Notes: generated by a model from the letters alone, not told the origin. A DNA stretch of 64,000 nucleotides from Nitrobacter sp. Nb-311A (GCF_000152905.1 NZ_CH672418.1:96776-160775); one strand, 5' to 3'; shown: positions 17,073 to 25,962, numbered from the stretch's first letter. Program-made: numbers and translations.

Positions 17073-17599
17073 CGGTTCAGATTCAAACGGGCGCCTCCAA
17101 TTGTATCCTGCTACCCGGTTGAATGAGTTTATGCGTTGGGCGCGCGAGATCCCGAATATTAAAGCCAGGGACGTCTTTAGCTATAGCGTTTTCAAGCGAA
17201 GTGGACGCCGGTTCGCGTGAAGAAAACGCGTCAAATCAAAATCATAGAGCCCGCTTCTGATTCCATCAGAAGCGGAGAAGCCCTAGATGTTTAGTCCCAA
17301 GCTTTGATGGAGCAGCCTGATCGGCATAGGTTTCCGGCTCAGGAAATGATCCATACGGCCACATACATAATGCCGCTTGCTTCAGGGAGAAGAAACCGGC
17401 CAGACTTTTCCGCTTCTGTCAGAAGCAAGAACGTGGCTCGTTAACTGGCGCGTTGCGTTCACGCGAACCGGCATCCACGGCGTTCGAAAGCGCTCTTCAA
17501 AGAAGAGCCCCTGCTTCGATCATGGGACAAAGTTGGGAAGAGATCAGGTTATCCACCGACAGCAACGTGTGACCGTTGCTGTCGGTGGAAGCGCTCGAT
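17073..17599. repeat. Repeat-filled spacer with two family repeats (copies A and D) and hairpins
   Basis: No gene is seen in these 527 bases. Copy A (17181-17275) reads AGCGTTTTCAAGCGAAGTGG..., GGTTCGCGTGAAGAAAACGC, then a 10-bp-stem hairpin at 17251-17275 (CCGCTTCTGA / TCAGAAGCGG). Copy D (17411-17496) holds the same two modules in reverse orientation, with hairpin GCTTCTGTCAGAAGC at 17412-17426 and GCGTTCACGCGAACCGG after it. A small hairpin GCTCTTC-AAA-GAAGAGC lies at 17492-17508. Confidence 0.7.
17553..17588 (-). terminator. Perfect 15-bp hairpin at the end of the outer membrane protein gene
   Basis: CCACCGACAGCAACG (17553-17567), loop TGTGAC, CGTTGCTGTCGGTGG (17574-17588). It lies 11 bases beyond the stop of the minus-strand gene. 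It has no T-run on either strand, so it may stabilise the mRNA end instead of terminating by itself. Confidence 0.55.
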
Positions 17600-19564
17600 T
17601 CAGTAGCGAGCCGCCATCACCGGCTCGATGGGGAAGCGGTAGTTCAGCCCGATGGTCGAGATGAAGCCGTTGTTGTGGGTATCGATCTGGAGCGGAGGTA
17701 TGCCGCCGCCTTGGGCCAAGCTGTAGCGCTCGGTGCCGAGGTCGAAGTAGTTGGATTCCGCGCGCACCGTCCAGCTGCGGGTCAGCGCGAACTCTGTGCC
17801 TAAACCGACGGTCCAGCCTGCGGCGGTTTTGCTGCTGTTGGCGCCGCAGCCCGGCTGTGCGATCACGGCGGGGATGCTGTAATCGATATACCCGCGATCC
17901 GGCCCGGTATTGCAGTTTGTGACGATCCTGGTGTTGCCGAACGCCGCGCCGCCACGCAGATAAACCAACGACCGGTTCCATATCGTGTAGCCGAGTTTAG
18001 CGGTGGCCGTGCCCAGCCAGTTCATCTCGTTCTCGCAGGTATAGAATAATGCGTTGGGGCACGAACGCGCACCGCGGGCGTTGCTGCCCATGAGCGACCC
18101 TTCGAGACCGACCACCCAGGTTCCGATCTGCCAGTCATAGCCGATCTGGCCGCCACCGGCGAAGCCGGCATAGCGCGGATTGGTTCTGGTGCCGAGGCCC
18201 GGGAAGCTCCAGTCGTTCCTGCCATTAAGAACACCGGCGCTGGCGCCAATGTAGAGGCCGGTCCAGTTATAGGGACCCGCCATGACCGGCGCCTTGACCG
18301 CCTTGGTGAACATCGGCGCGCCGGCGATCTGGTCGGGGCTAAACTGATAACGCAGGCCGCCGTTCAGGCTGTAGCCCTCGATGTTCGAACCGGTGCGGTA
18401 GTCGGCCCGCAGATAGCCAAGCCAGCCGGTATTCAACACCTGAGCCGCGATACCAAGGCCGAATTGACCGTAGGTGCCAATCGAAGTGGTGCTGACATTG
18501 CCGGCGATATCAAAGCCCGGAATCGGGAAATAGCCGGTGAATGATGCGTTCGCTCTACCCTGGAACTCATGATAGATGCTGGCGGTGCCGAAGGGCTGCC
18601 ACGCTATATTGTTGGAGACGAAGCTGGTGCCGGCGCGCAGGCTCCAGCGGCCGAGCGTGCTGTACATATCGTCGACGCGCAGCGTCCCCGGCAGGGAAAT
18701 GCCGCCGGCCGACGGCAGGACCAACGTACCGGTGATGTTGAGCGGATCGACCTGAACCCGCGAGACAATGATTCCCGCGGACGGCTCGATGAACCAGTTG
18801 TTCGGAAGCTGGTGATGGTAGCCGAAGTTGCCGGCAAACGAGAGGCCGCGCGCATCCAGCTTCTGGTTGAAGATACCGCTGACGATGGGATCATTCAGGG
18901 CGTTCTGATAGTAATCGAGACGAACCTGACCATCGACGAAGAAGCCGCCCCGGGTCGCGGCGGCATAGACGCCGACAAACGGCACCTGTAGCGAATTCTG
19001 AAAGGTGCCGCCCATCGGATTTTCCGGTCCGGCCGAGGAGGTATCCCTGGACCTGGCGCCGAGATAGCCGATGGTGGTGCCGAGATGCACGTTCCAGCCG
19101 TTCCAGTTGAGCCGTGCGGCGTCGGCACCGATCTGCATCCCGGCAAAGTTCAGCTGGGAGGAGTTATTGCAGTCGATCTGGCCGGGATTGGTGACGCCGC
19201 CGACCGAAACGTTGGATGTCGTCGTGGTATTCTTGGTGTTTAATTCGCCGCCGATGCCACGCACCCAGACGCCGCCACCTTCCTGCCCCGGCGCCGGATT
19301 GGGGGGCGCGCTGACAAAAGCGGTGGACTGGGTAAGAAAGACTGTATTGGTCGCGTTAATGGCTGAGACCAGCGAGTTTACGGCTGCTCCACCCGCCGAA
19401 AACGGCAGAACCTGGGCGCCAAGACCGACAAGCGACCCCGTTCCCGTGCAAGCTGCAAACGCTCCTGATGACGCCGATAGCGCGAAAGCGAACGCGCCAC
19501 CGGCCACGATACGACGGCTAAGAGTGCCATTTCCAGCGATGGATGCGCGGATGACAACGTTCAT
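17600..19564 (-). CDS. Double beta-barrel outer membrane protein (autotransporter-like barrel plus Omp25-like barrel)
   Basis: 654 residues. A signal peptide (about 1-37, ...ASSGAFAAC) is followed by a low-complexity stretch and VWVRGIGGELN. Residues about 95-440 show alternating aromatic/small residues (NWNGWNVHLGTTIGYL, FVGVYAAATRGGFFVDGQVRLDYY, WFIEPSAGIIVSRVQ, YGQFGLGIAAQV) ending YSLNGGLRYQF, like an autotransporter-type barrel. Residues about 455-654 form a second barrel of the Omp25/RopB family: YNWTGLYIGASAG, GGQIGYDWQIGTWVVGLEG, LGTATAKLGYTIW and a final FISTIGLNYRFP. Each family usually occurs as a lone C-terminal barrel; two in one chain is uncommon. A 402-base divergent promoter region separates it from the OmpA-family gene. 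Confidence 0.75.
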   Translation of the reverse strand: MNVVIRASIAGNGTLSRRIVAGGAFAFALSASSGAFAACTGTGSLVGLGAQVLPFSAGGAAVNSLVSAINATNTVFLTQSTAFVSAPPNPAPGQEGGGVWVRGIGGELNTKNTTTTSNVSVGGVTNPGQIDCNNSSQLNFAGMQIGADAARLNWNGWNVHLGTTIGYLGARSRDTSSAGPENPMGGTFQNSLQVPFVGVYAAATRGGFFVDGQVRLDYYQNALNDPIVSGIFNQKLDARGLSFAGNFGYHHQLPNNWFIEPSAGIIVSRVQVDPLNITGTLVLPSAGGISLPGTLRVDDMYSTLGRWSLRAGTSFVSNNIAWQPFGTASIYHEFQGRANASFTGYFPIPGFDIAGNVSTTSIGTYGQFGLGIAAQVLNTGWLGYLRADYRTGSNIEGYSLNGGLRYQFSPDQIAGAPMFTKAVKAPVMAGPYNWTGLYIGASAGVLNGRNDWSFPGLGTRTNPRYAGFAGGGQIGYDWQIGTWVVGLEGSLMGSNARGARSCPNALFYTCENEMNWLGTATAKLGYTIWNRSLVYLRGGAAFGNTRIVTNCNTGPDRGYIDYSIPAVIAQPGCGANSSKTAAGWTVGLGTEFALTRSWTVRAESNYFDLGTERYSLAQGGGIPPLQIDTHNNGFISTIGLNYRFPIEPVMAARY

Positions 19565-19966
19565 TGATCAACACCCCCAGCGACCGACGCTCGTGCCGGC
19601 CTGTATAGTAAATAGATAGATGCGCAATAATACGCGGTATGCGTCGAACATAACGTGGAGTCGGGAACATCGAAAGCGCATGACGGGACTCTCGCCGCGA
19701 TAAGGACATACTTTCCTCCCGCCTGTGGTCGAGAAGCCACATTATTAATTGTCCCATGGCGCGAAGGTGCGGTACGATATTTGAACCGATCTGCCGATCC
19801 GCCCTGAAGCGATCATCGGGTGAACCTTTCGTGCCGATTCCTTCACTTAATCGGAGAGACCTCTGTGATTCGCCGCACGGTCTCGCGGAAAGGGTCTGGA
19901 CAAAATGATCGCGACGAGTCGGCAGAATCTCACCTCGCCGCCGGCCCTCGAGCACGGAGATCTCAC
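19565..19966. other. Divergent intergenic region between two outer membrane protein genes
   Basis: About 400 bases without a convincing gene. An open frame from GTG 19820 runs into the OmpA-family gene but its first 49 codons are Arg/Ser-rich and lack a signal peptide, so they are treated as leader. Promoters for both genes must lie here; I see no operator I can name. Confidence 0.5.
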
Positions 19967-20596
19967 ATGACGCAGCGATTCTTCTCCTCAAAAATGCTTG
20001 GACTGGTCCTGCTGGCCGGCGCCGCCGCCTTCGGCGCCAAGGACCAGGCTCTCGCCGGCGAATTGTCGGCGCGGCAGATCGTTGACAGCCTCAAAGCCCC
20101 CAGAACCCGCAGCCTGAGCGTTGAGGAGCGGCCTTCGCTGTCGGCTGACGAGCTTACCAACCTCACCCGTATCCGGCGCACCCGCTCGCTGTCGAGCGGT
20201 GATCGGGCGCAGATGGCCGAGATCGCCGGCAAGCGACCCGGGGTCGATCTGCAGATTTATTTCGACTTCGATTCGGCCGAACTCTCTGCCAAAGCCGAGC
20301 CGCAGCTCAACAATCTCGGGCAGGCGCTGACCAGCCCCGAGTTGGCCGGCTCCGTGATCATGCTCGGCGGTCATACCGACGCCAAAGGTAGCGATCGCTA
20401 CAACCAGTCGCTGTCAGAACGCCGCGCCGAGACCATCAAGCGTTTCCTGATCGAGCGCTATAAGATCTCGCCGGAGAACCTGGTCGCGGTTGGCTACGGA
20501 GAATCGCGTCTGAAGAACAAGGCCGATCCCGATGCGGCGGAAAACCGCAGGGTGGAAATCGTCAACGCGGCCGCCAAGGAACAGGCCGCCCGCTGA
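19967..20596 (+). CDS. OmpA-family peptidoglycan-associated protein
   Basis: 209 residues from ATG 19967, chosen because GGAGA lies just upstream and a clean signal peptide follows (MLGLVLLAGAAAFGAKDQALAGE). Residues about 30-85 contain two copies of an R-T-R-S-L-S motif (PRTRSLSVEER and IRRTRSLSSGDR), a small internal repeat of unknown role. Residues about 92-205 form an OmpA-like domain: DLQIYFDFDSAELSAKAEPQL, LGGHTDAKGSDRYNQSLSERRAETI and GYGESRLKNKADPDAAENRRVEI, with the Asp and Arg that bind meso-diaminopimelate. There is no lipobox, so it is a soluble periplasmic protein that binds peptidoglycan. The caspase-like gene follows on the same strand. Confidence 0.83.
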   Translation: MTQRFFSSKMLGLVLLAGAAAFGAKDQALAGELSARQIVDSLKAPRTRSLSVEERPSLSADELTNLTRIRRTRSLSSGDRAQMAEIAGKRPGVDLQIYFDFDSAELSAKAEPQLNNLGQALTSPELAGSVIMLGGHTDAKGSDRYNQSLSERRAETIKRFLIERYKISPENLVAVGYGESRLKNKADPDAAENRRVEIVNAAAKEQAAR

Positions 20597-20815
20597 CATA
20601 ACGGCCATCGTTGTCAACGGTCCGCCGATTGATCAGTCGCGCCAAAGCCGATAAATTTGGACAAATGCCGGAGGTTGCGTTTCCGCCGCGAGCGGACAGG
20701 GCAAACTTAAGGAGGCGATGGCCGAGTTGCGCCGGCCGGAGAGCGATCGAACCGTTTCGATCGCATCCAAACTCACACAAAGGAACGGCGCACGTTCGGC
20801 GTGCGCGGCACAACA

Positions 20816-22993
20816 ATGTTCAAGCGTTTCGGCCTCATTGCGGCAATGATCGGAGGAGCCATTATCATGGCGCTGTCCTCCGGCGCGGCATGGGCCGACA
20901 AGCGCATCGCGTTGGTGGTTGGCAACTCCAGCTATCAGACGGTGCCGCAGCTTCCTAACCCCGCACGCGACGCCAAGGCCGTCGGCCAGATGTTCAAGGA
21001 CGCCGGCTTTGACTCGGTGGAAGTGCTGCTCGACCTCGGCAATCTTGATTTCAAGCGCGCCATCCGCAAGTTCGAGACCGATGCCGATCAAGCCGATATC
21101 GCGGTGATCTACTATGCCGGCCACGGCATCGAGGTGAACGGCAATAACTTCCTGATCCCGGTCGATGCGCGGCTCGTCAGCGACCGCGACGCGGAGGACG
21201 AGGCGATCCGGCTCGAGCGCATGGTGCTGTCGGCCGACGGCGCGAAGAAACTGCGTGTCATTATCCTTGATGCCTGCCGCGACAATCCATTTACAGTGAA
21301 GATGCGCCGCGAGCGTCGCGCCGCCTTGCGCGCGATTTCGTCGGGCCTCGGCAAGGTCGAACCGACCTCGACCGATACCCTGATCGCCTACGCCGCGAAG
21401 GCAGGATCGACGGCCGATGACGGCGAGGGCAAGCACAGCCCGTTCACCACGGCGTTGCTCAAGAACCTTACCGTGCCCGGTCTCGATATTCGCCTTGCCT
21501 TCGGCCGCGTGCGCGACGAGGTGATGAAGCTGACGGGCGCCCGGCAGGAGCCGTTCGTCTATGGCTCGCTCGGCGGCGGCAATATCTCGTTGGTTCCACC
21601 ACCGGTGGTCGAGAAGGAGCCGGAGGTGGCCGACGTCAAGGGCGACTTCGAGCTCGTCGCCAAGATCAACTCGCCGCGCGCGTGGGAGGTGTTCATCAAC
21701 ACCTACAAGACCGGCTTCTATGCCGATCTGGCGCGGGCGCAGCTCGCCAGCCTGACCAGTAAGACCGCACCCGGCGTCGTCCGCGATACGGGCAACGTCT
21801 CCGTGGCGTCGCTGCCGCAGGATACGCCCGCGCCGGTATACGAGTCATCGTCCCGCGAGCGACTCGAATTCGACCGGTTGAAGGATTCCACCGACCAGGC
21901 GGCGCTGAAGCGGTTCATCAAGCGCTATCCGGATTCGCCGCTGGCGTTGCAGGTTCAGCATCGCCTCGAGGTGTTACGAAGCGCCGCCGCCGAGCGTGAG
22001 GAAAAGCAACGCGCCGAGCGCGAAGCGGCTCGGCTCGCCGCCGAACAGGCGCGCATCGAGGCCGAGCGCAAGAAGGCGGAGCTGGCTGCCGCGAAGAAAC
22101 GCGAAGAAGAAGAACGCCGCGCCAAGGCGGAGGAAGCGGCACAGCAGGCCCGCGCAGCGGAGGCCGAGCGCAAAGCGGCCGAGGCCAAACGCAAGGCCGA
22201 GGAAGCCCAGCGGAAAGCTGAAGAACTCGCAGCCGCCAAGAAGGCGGCGGAAGCCGCGCGTCAGAAGGCCGAGAGCGAGCGCGCCGCGCGTCAGGCCGAA
22301 CTGGAGCGGCGGAAGGCGGAGGAAGAGCGCCGCAAGGCCGAGCTTGCGAAGCAGAAGGAGGAGGCCTGCAAGGCCGAGGAAACCCGCTTTAAGGAGCTGA
22401 TCGCCAAAGGCAGCGAGGGCAAGGGGCTCGACAATGTAAAAACTTTTGCCAAAGAGGCGACCTGCGAGCGCCTGCAGCCACAGGTCGCAAGCACGCTCAA
22501 AGCCTTCGAGGACGAAACCGCCAAACGCCTGGTCACGGCCGCGCAAGTCGCGCTCGGCCGTATCGGCTGCTTTGCCGGCAAGGTTGACGGTCAGCTCGGC
22601 CCCGCCACCAAGGCGGCGCTTGGCCGCTACCAAGCCGCCAAAAACCTTTCCGATAAGAGCCGATCGGATAAGGGCCGCAGTAACGGCAACATCGCTCTCA
22701 CCGACGACGTGATAAAGGAGCTTGGCGAGCAGAACGGCCGGGTCTGTCCGCTTGAATGCAAGGCTGGCGAGGCGGTCAAGGACGACACTTGCGTCGCCGT
22801 GATCAAGCCGCAGCCGCCGGCCACCGCGCAACACAAGCGCGACGACAAGACAACGGCGAGCAAGCCCGCCCGCCGCTCCGAGCGCACACAGACCAGCCGT
22901 CGGCGTGAGCCCGCGCCGCGCGCCCGTCAGGAAGCATCGCGTCCAGCCTCCTCGTATGGCGCGAGCCCCGCCATGATCGGCGTCGGCTTTTGA
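20816..22993 (+). CDS. Exported caspase-like (peptidase C14, metacaspase-type) protein with peptidoglycan-binding C-terminus
   Basis: 725 residues from ATG 20816 (GTG 20801 would add five residues). Signal peptide about 1-27 (...SSGAAWADK). Residues about 28-262 are a caspase-fold protease: RIALVVGNSSYQ, histidine in YYAGHGIE (His103) and cysteine in ILDACRDNP (Cys154), both catalytic residues present. Residues about 370-525 are an Ala/Glu/Lys/Arg-rich single helix or coiled coil. Residues about 570-608 (VTAAQVALGRIGCFAGKVDGQLG...) resemble a peptidoglycan-binding domain, followed by a basic, disordered tail. Bacterial caspase homologues with signal peptides are common in rhizobia, with little known of substrates. 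The adjacent OmpA-family protein suggests a cell-wall context. Confidence 0.85.
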   Translation: MFKRFGLIAAMIGGAIIMALSSGAAWADKRIALVVGNSSYQTVPQLPNPARDAKAVGQMFKDAGFDSVEVLLDLGNLDFKRAIRKFETDADQADIAVIYYAGHGIEVNGNNFLIPVDARLVSDRDAEDEAIRLERMVLSADGAKKLRVIILDACRDNPFTVKMRRERRAALRAISSGLGKVEPTSTDTLIAYAAKAGSTADDGEGKHSPFTTALLKNLTVPGLDIRLAFGRVRDEVMKLTGARQEPFVYGSLGGGNISLVPPPVVEKEPEVADVKGDFELVAKINSPRAWEVFINTYKTGFYADLARAQLASLTSKTAPGVVRDTGNVSVASLPQDTPAPVYESSSRERLEFDRLKDSTDQAALKRFIKRYPDSPLALQVQHRLEVLRSAAAEREEKQRAEREAARLAAEQARIEAERKKAELAAAKKREEEERRAKAEEAAQQARAAEAERKAAEAKRKAEEAQRKAEELAAAKKAAEAARQKAESERAARQAELERRKAEEERRKAELAKQKEEACKAEETRFKELIAKGSEGKGLDNVKTFAKEATCERLQPQVASTLKAFEDETAKRLVTAAQVALGRIGCFAGKVDGQLGPATKAALGRYQAAKNLSDKSRSDKGRSNGNIALTDDVIKELGEQNGRVCPLECKAGEAVKDDTCVAVIKPQPPATAQHKRDDKTTASKPARRSERTQTSRRREPAPRARQEASRPASSYGASPAMIGVGF

Positions 22994-23028
22994 CACGCCG
23001 CCCGGAAGGATCAGGAAAGGCACCGCCT

Positions 23029-23346
23029 ATGACCGTAGCACAGCTTTCCCCGCTTTACCTCGCGGCCGCGTTTGGCATGGCAATCGCGCTTGCGGCGCCC
23101 GCTGCGGGCAGCGAAGGCTTATTCGCGCGCGCAGCTTCGACACCACAAACGACTGTTGCCGCAAGATCGAGACCGATCCCGCGCGTTGCTTCGTCGCCAA
23201 GGATAACGGCCCGAACGGCAAACACTCACGCAGTCCGCAGGATCGCTCCACTTGCCGCGCCGCCGCGCTTCCGCGAGCCACCTGACGCCTGCAACAGCTT
23301 GTGGTGCGGTCCATTGGCCATGCTGATGCTTGGCATCGGTTTCTGA
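23029..23346 (+). CDS. Possible small exported protein
   Basis: 105 residues from ATG 23029: hydrophobic start (LYLAAAFGMAIALAAPAAGS) followed by a Pro/Arg/Ala-rich stretch and two cysteines in ACNSLWCGPL, ending LMLGIGF. The final GxGF echoes the end of the caspase-like protein before it (MIGVGF), 36 bases away. No family recognised. The middle part has coding potential in a second frame too, so a frameshifted gene is possible. Confidence 0.35.
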   Translation: MTVAQLSPLYLAAAFGMAIALAAPAAGSEGLFARAASTPQTTVAARSRPIPRVASSPRITARTANTHAVRRIAPLAAPPRFREPPDACNSLWCGPLAMLMLGIGF

Positions 23347-23381
23347 TCCTATCGCCGCAGTTGAAACCTCCTCTGGAGGCA

Positions 23382-23909
23382 CTACGGCGTCATCGAAGCG
23401 GATGATGGTCGGCGATATCGATCTCCAACTTTCGCGGAGGCTAGCCATCTCGCAGCTCGTTCTGCCTCCGGCGAGTTCTCGGCGGGAAATCGTTCAGAAA
23501 ACTCCGCGACTCGGAACGGCCCCGGCTTGATCTCGAGCATGAGCGCTGAAGACGTCAGGGCGACGAGGGTGTGCCACGCGCCCACGGTGATCTGCGATAT
23601 CGGGATCGATCCTGCGGTCAGTTCGATTCTATCGGCGACAAAGCCGTCATCGGAAAATAACAACAGGGCGAACACCCCCCGCATCGGAATTATCATTTCC
23701 CATTGCTCTGGATGGCGATGCGGTTGGATATAGGTGCTTTGTTCGAAAGCAACGAGCAACCGTTGCGTGGGATCGGCATGACTTTCATGGAGGAGCAGGT
23801 GGGATCGCTTGCGCGGAGATACTCCCGCGTCGCTCAGAAGCCTGTCGCAAGTGCTGGCTTCCACTGACACGAAACCGTCCACTCTGGTTGTCCAATCAAA
23901 GAAGTTCAT
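23382..23909 (-). CDS. WbuC-type cupin-fold protein
   Basis: 175 residues. The sequence RKRSHLLLHESHADPTQRLLVAFEQSTYIQPHRHP followed by WEMIIPMRGVFALLLFSDDG and AWHTLVALTSSALMLEIKPGPF is characteristic of the WbuC cupin metalloprotein family. Metal ligands are likely His in HRHP and in the later AWHTL. WbuC was named from O-antigen clusters, but many copies, like this one, sit alone with no polysaccharide genes nearby; the reaction is not established. It is convergent with the preceding plus-strand gene. Confidence 0.8.
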   Translation of the reverse strand: MNFFDWTTRVDGFVSVEASTCDRLLSDAGVSPRKRSHLLLHESHADPTQRLLVAFEQSTYIQPHRHPEQWEMIIPMRGVFALLLFSDDGFVADRIELTAGSIPISQITVGAWHTLVALTSSALMLEIKPGPFRVAEFSERFPAENSPEAERAARWLASAKVGDRYRRPSSASMTP

Positions 23910-24275
23910 AAAAATCGATCCAAATCATAATTGAGGCTGCCTGATCGTCGATCCAGTGCGTTAGCCTTCAGTATAATGGTGGTGTGCCTGCTGACATAGC
24001 CGCTCCGGTGACGTCGCGCGAATTGCGCGGCCTTTGCTATGGCAGCCGCTGGTGAGAAAGACGGCGTTAAAGCGAATGTTTCAGGAGCTGGGTGTGCTCG
24101 GTGTTGGCGACGGACGCTTATGAGTGAATGATCGAATCTGATGGGTATCTTGATATGCGCTCCATGATTGATTCTGTTATCGCACGGTGACGAACATTTG
24201 CCCTGACAAGATTTCTTTAAACCGCGCCTCGGTAAACTCCCGCGTCGGCGATTTGCATCCCCACGGAGGCTCGTC
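23910..24275. other. Intergenic region without a recognised gene
   Basis: 366 bases. An open minus-strand frame spans it, but its Arg/Ser-rich product has no family character and lacks a ribosome site. The part next to the PilZ gene must hold its promoter. Confidence 0.45.
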
Positions 24276-24512
24276 ATGACTGATCGGAAGTCTTCAAGGA
24301 CAGGAATCGATCATCCCGCGCAAATATGTAGCGATGGGGCGAGCATCGGCTGTAGCGTCGTAAATATTTCCGCTGATGGGGGCGCTATCGATGTACCAAA
24401 TCCGCGCGACGTTCCCGATCGGTTTCAGTTGGTAACAGAGCATGGCCGCGTCGTGATCAACTGCCGAATCGTCTGGATCAAGCGGAACCGGATTGGCGTC
24501 GCCTTCGAATAG
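24276..24512 (+). CDS. PilZ-domain protein
   Basis: 78 residues, GGAGGCTCGTC upstream of the ATG. A single minimal PilZ domain: RTGIDHPAQI near the start (a reduced RxxxR-like site), SVVNISADGGAIDVP matching the D/NxSxxG motif, and VINCRIVWIKRNRIGVAFE at the end. PilZ domains bind cyclic di-GMP; here the N-terminal arginine pair is weak, so binding is uncertain. Single-domain PilZ proteins of this size are numerous in Bradyrhizobium-like genomes. The gene stands alone and is followed by a hairpin terminator. Confidence 0.8.
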   Translation: MTDRKSSRTGIDHPAQICSDGASIGCSVVNISADGGAIDVPNPRDVPDRFQLVTEHGRVVINCRIVWIKRNRIGVAFE

Positions 24513-24600
24513 GGCGGCGTGATCCCGTGGCGAAGCCACTCATGTCTCATAACGAAACCCAAACGGGGCGGCGTACCATCGTTCCGTGTTGGTCGTGAAC

Positions 24601-24640
24601 GAAAGCCGTCAGCTCCGCTACGGGACTGACGGCTTTCTCT
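24601..24640 (+). terminator. Hairpin terminator after the PilZ gene
   Basis: AAAGCCGTCAG (24602-24612) pairs with CTGACGGCTTT (24626-24636) as an 11-bp stem with a 13-base loop, followed by CTCTCC. It lies between two convergent genes and may serve both. Confidence 0.65.
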
Positions 24641-24652
24641 CCACCAAAATCT

Positions 24653-24841
24653 TTACGGCAGGATGTCGCTCTTTCCTGGCTTGGCGTACTTGATATTCTC
24701 GTCACCGCCCTTCGCTATCTTCTCGTCCAGCTCTTTCCGCTTCTCCTCGGTGAGCTGTTCCATGGTCTTGCCGGTTTTCTTCTTCGCGTCGGCATCGAGT
24801 GTTCCGCCGGAAATGCTGCCGACACCAGTTGCGTCTGCCAT
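24653..24841 (-). CDS. Small conserved hydrophilic protein, paralogue of the one at 28621
   Basis: 62 residues; AAGGGAGAACG lies 5 bases upstream of the ATG. MADATGVGSISGGTLDADAK, then KKKTGKTMEQLTEEKRKELDEKI and GGDENIKY. It is highly charged, with no cysteine or membrane segment. The product of the plus-strand gene 28621-28800 aligns along its whole length (ISGGTLD-DAKKKTGKTM-EL, EKRKELD-K, GGDENIK). Function unknown. The Lys/Glu-rich helix may be natively unfolded or DNA- or protein-binding. Confidence 0.65.
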   Translation of the reverse strand: MADATGVGSISGGTLDADAKKKTGKTMEQLTEEKRKELDEKIAKGGDENIKYAKPGKSDILP

Positions 24842-25071
24842 ACTCGTTCTCCCTTTTTATGCCGTTGATGCGGGTAAACGGGCGTGCTCGGGACGCGTTC
24901 CAAAAAAACGCGATGCAATGCATGACAGTGATGCGACGGAGCGACGGGTTGAGGCCGGTCAGGGACCGAGGCCGCCCCAGCGTCACAAGATCGTGACGCG
25001 CGGAAGGATCGACAGCCATCGGGATTGCGCTAACCTTTCCGCGTTAACCCCACTGCCTTGGGAGACTTGAC

Positions 25072-25224
25072 ATGTCTGACCATAGCGAAATCGTGTACTC
25101 GACGTCGGAAGGAATGGATTATCCCGCACACGAGCGGCAGTATAAGGCGTTCATCAAGATAGGAATGGTCGTCACAGCGGCTGTGGCCACCATCGTCATT
25201 CTGATGGCAATCTTCCTCACCTGA
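25072..25224 (+). CDS. aa3-type cytochrome c oxidase subunit IV (short bacterial form)
   Basis: 50 residues, with GGGAGACTTGAC before the ATG. MSDHSEIVYSTSEGMDYPAHERQ is followed by a short linker and one membrane helix GMVVTAAVATIVILMAIFL. The acidic N-terminus with M-DYPAHE-TY-F and a single C-terminal helix is the signature of the small alphaproteobacterial aa3 oxidase subunit IV (COX4_pro_2 family). It would sit in the inner membrane beside subunits I-III. No other oxidase gene is nearby; solitary copies of this family are frequent in Bradyrhizobium-like genomes, so it may not belong to a canonical oxidase. Confidence 0.75.
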   Translation: MSDHSEIVYSTSEGMDYPAHERQYKAFIKIGMVVTAAVATIVILMAIFLT

Positions 25225-25518
25225 GTGCCCCGGTCGCCTCTTCGGCGTCGGCGTCCCTGGTTTGAGTTCATTGGCAATATGAACCAGTTGTTAGTCGGTC
25301 GCGCGCGTGATCCACGGCTTTCCATGTATCGTCGCGCGCGGCTATTCGGAAAAGAAGCGGACCACGGGCTGAACGAAACTTAGTCGCACCCCGGCCGCGA
25401 AACCTCACCCAATTATGAGTGGAAGCGCATCGAGCGGCGAGAGTGTTTCGGCTGCGAATTCGATTGTGCGTGCAAGCAAAGGGCTCCAAAACAAATGCTT
25501 TGGAACCCTTGACGCGAC

Positions 25519-25962
25519 CTAATACTTGAATTCAGGCATCGCCTTTAAATTATCTTTCGTGACGTTCAGGACGGCGCGGTCTGGATACCATTCTCTCTTC
25601 GTCGCAGACGTTTTCCCTGTAGATGCCTTTCCGGCCTCGTTAGAGAACTTCAAGCTGTTCATGGCGACCAGCACATAATGCTTTCCCATTCCAAGAAAGC
25701 CGCCGGCTTCGATGACCACGCCTTTAACTTGCCCTTGCGCAGTGATGATCACATCGGAGATCTCCCCGATCTTGTCGTTAGCTTCGTTGTAGACGTTCAC
25801 ACCGGACATTTTCGAAGCGCTCCAGTCGCCGGCAGCGGCGATAGGAGCTGCGGCTTGCGAAGGCGTTTGCGCAGGTGTTTGGGCGAACGATGCTGTCGAG
25901 ATCATGAGAAGCGCAAGTGTGGTGCCGAGTGTCGTGGAAAATGTTTTCAAAGTACCCTCCAT
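25519..25962 (-). CDS. Exported PRC-barrel domain protein
   Basis: 147 residues from ATG 25962, chosen because AAGGG lies 7 bases upstream and a signal peptide follows directly (KTFSTTLGTTLALLMISTASFAQ). After a Pro/Gln/Ala linker, residues about 50-125 form a PRC barrel: ASKMSGVNVYNEANDKIGEISDVIITAQGQVKGVVIEAGGFLGMG then KHYVLVAMNSLKF. Exported PRC-barrel proteins of this layout are abundant in rhizobia; a structural or stress role is assumed but unproved. It is divergent from the CsbD gene at 26077. Confidence 0.8.
   Translation of the reverse strand: MEGTLKTFSTTLGTTLALLMISTASFAQTPAQTPSQAAAPIAAAGDWSASKMSGVNVYNEANDKIGEISDVIITAQGQVKGVVIEAGGFLGMGKHYVLVAMNSLKFSNEAGKASTGKTSATKREWYPDRAVLNVTKDNLKAMPEFKY

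Noticed and set aside
17377-17664. Plus-strand frame of 95 codons
   Set aside because: Starts in repeat copy D, crosses a hairpin and runs into the antisense of the outer membrane protein gene.
23906-24277. Minus-strand frame of 123 codons
   Set aside because: Arg/Ser-rich, no start signal, no recognisable domain; overlaps the PilZ start region.
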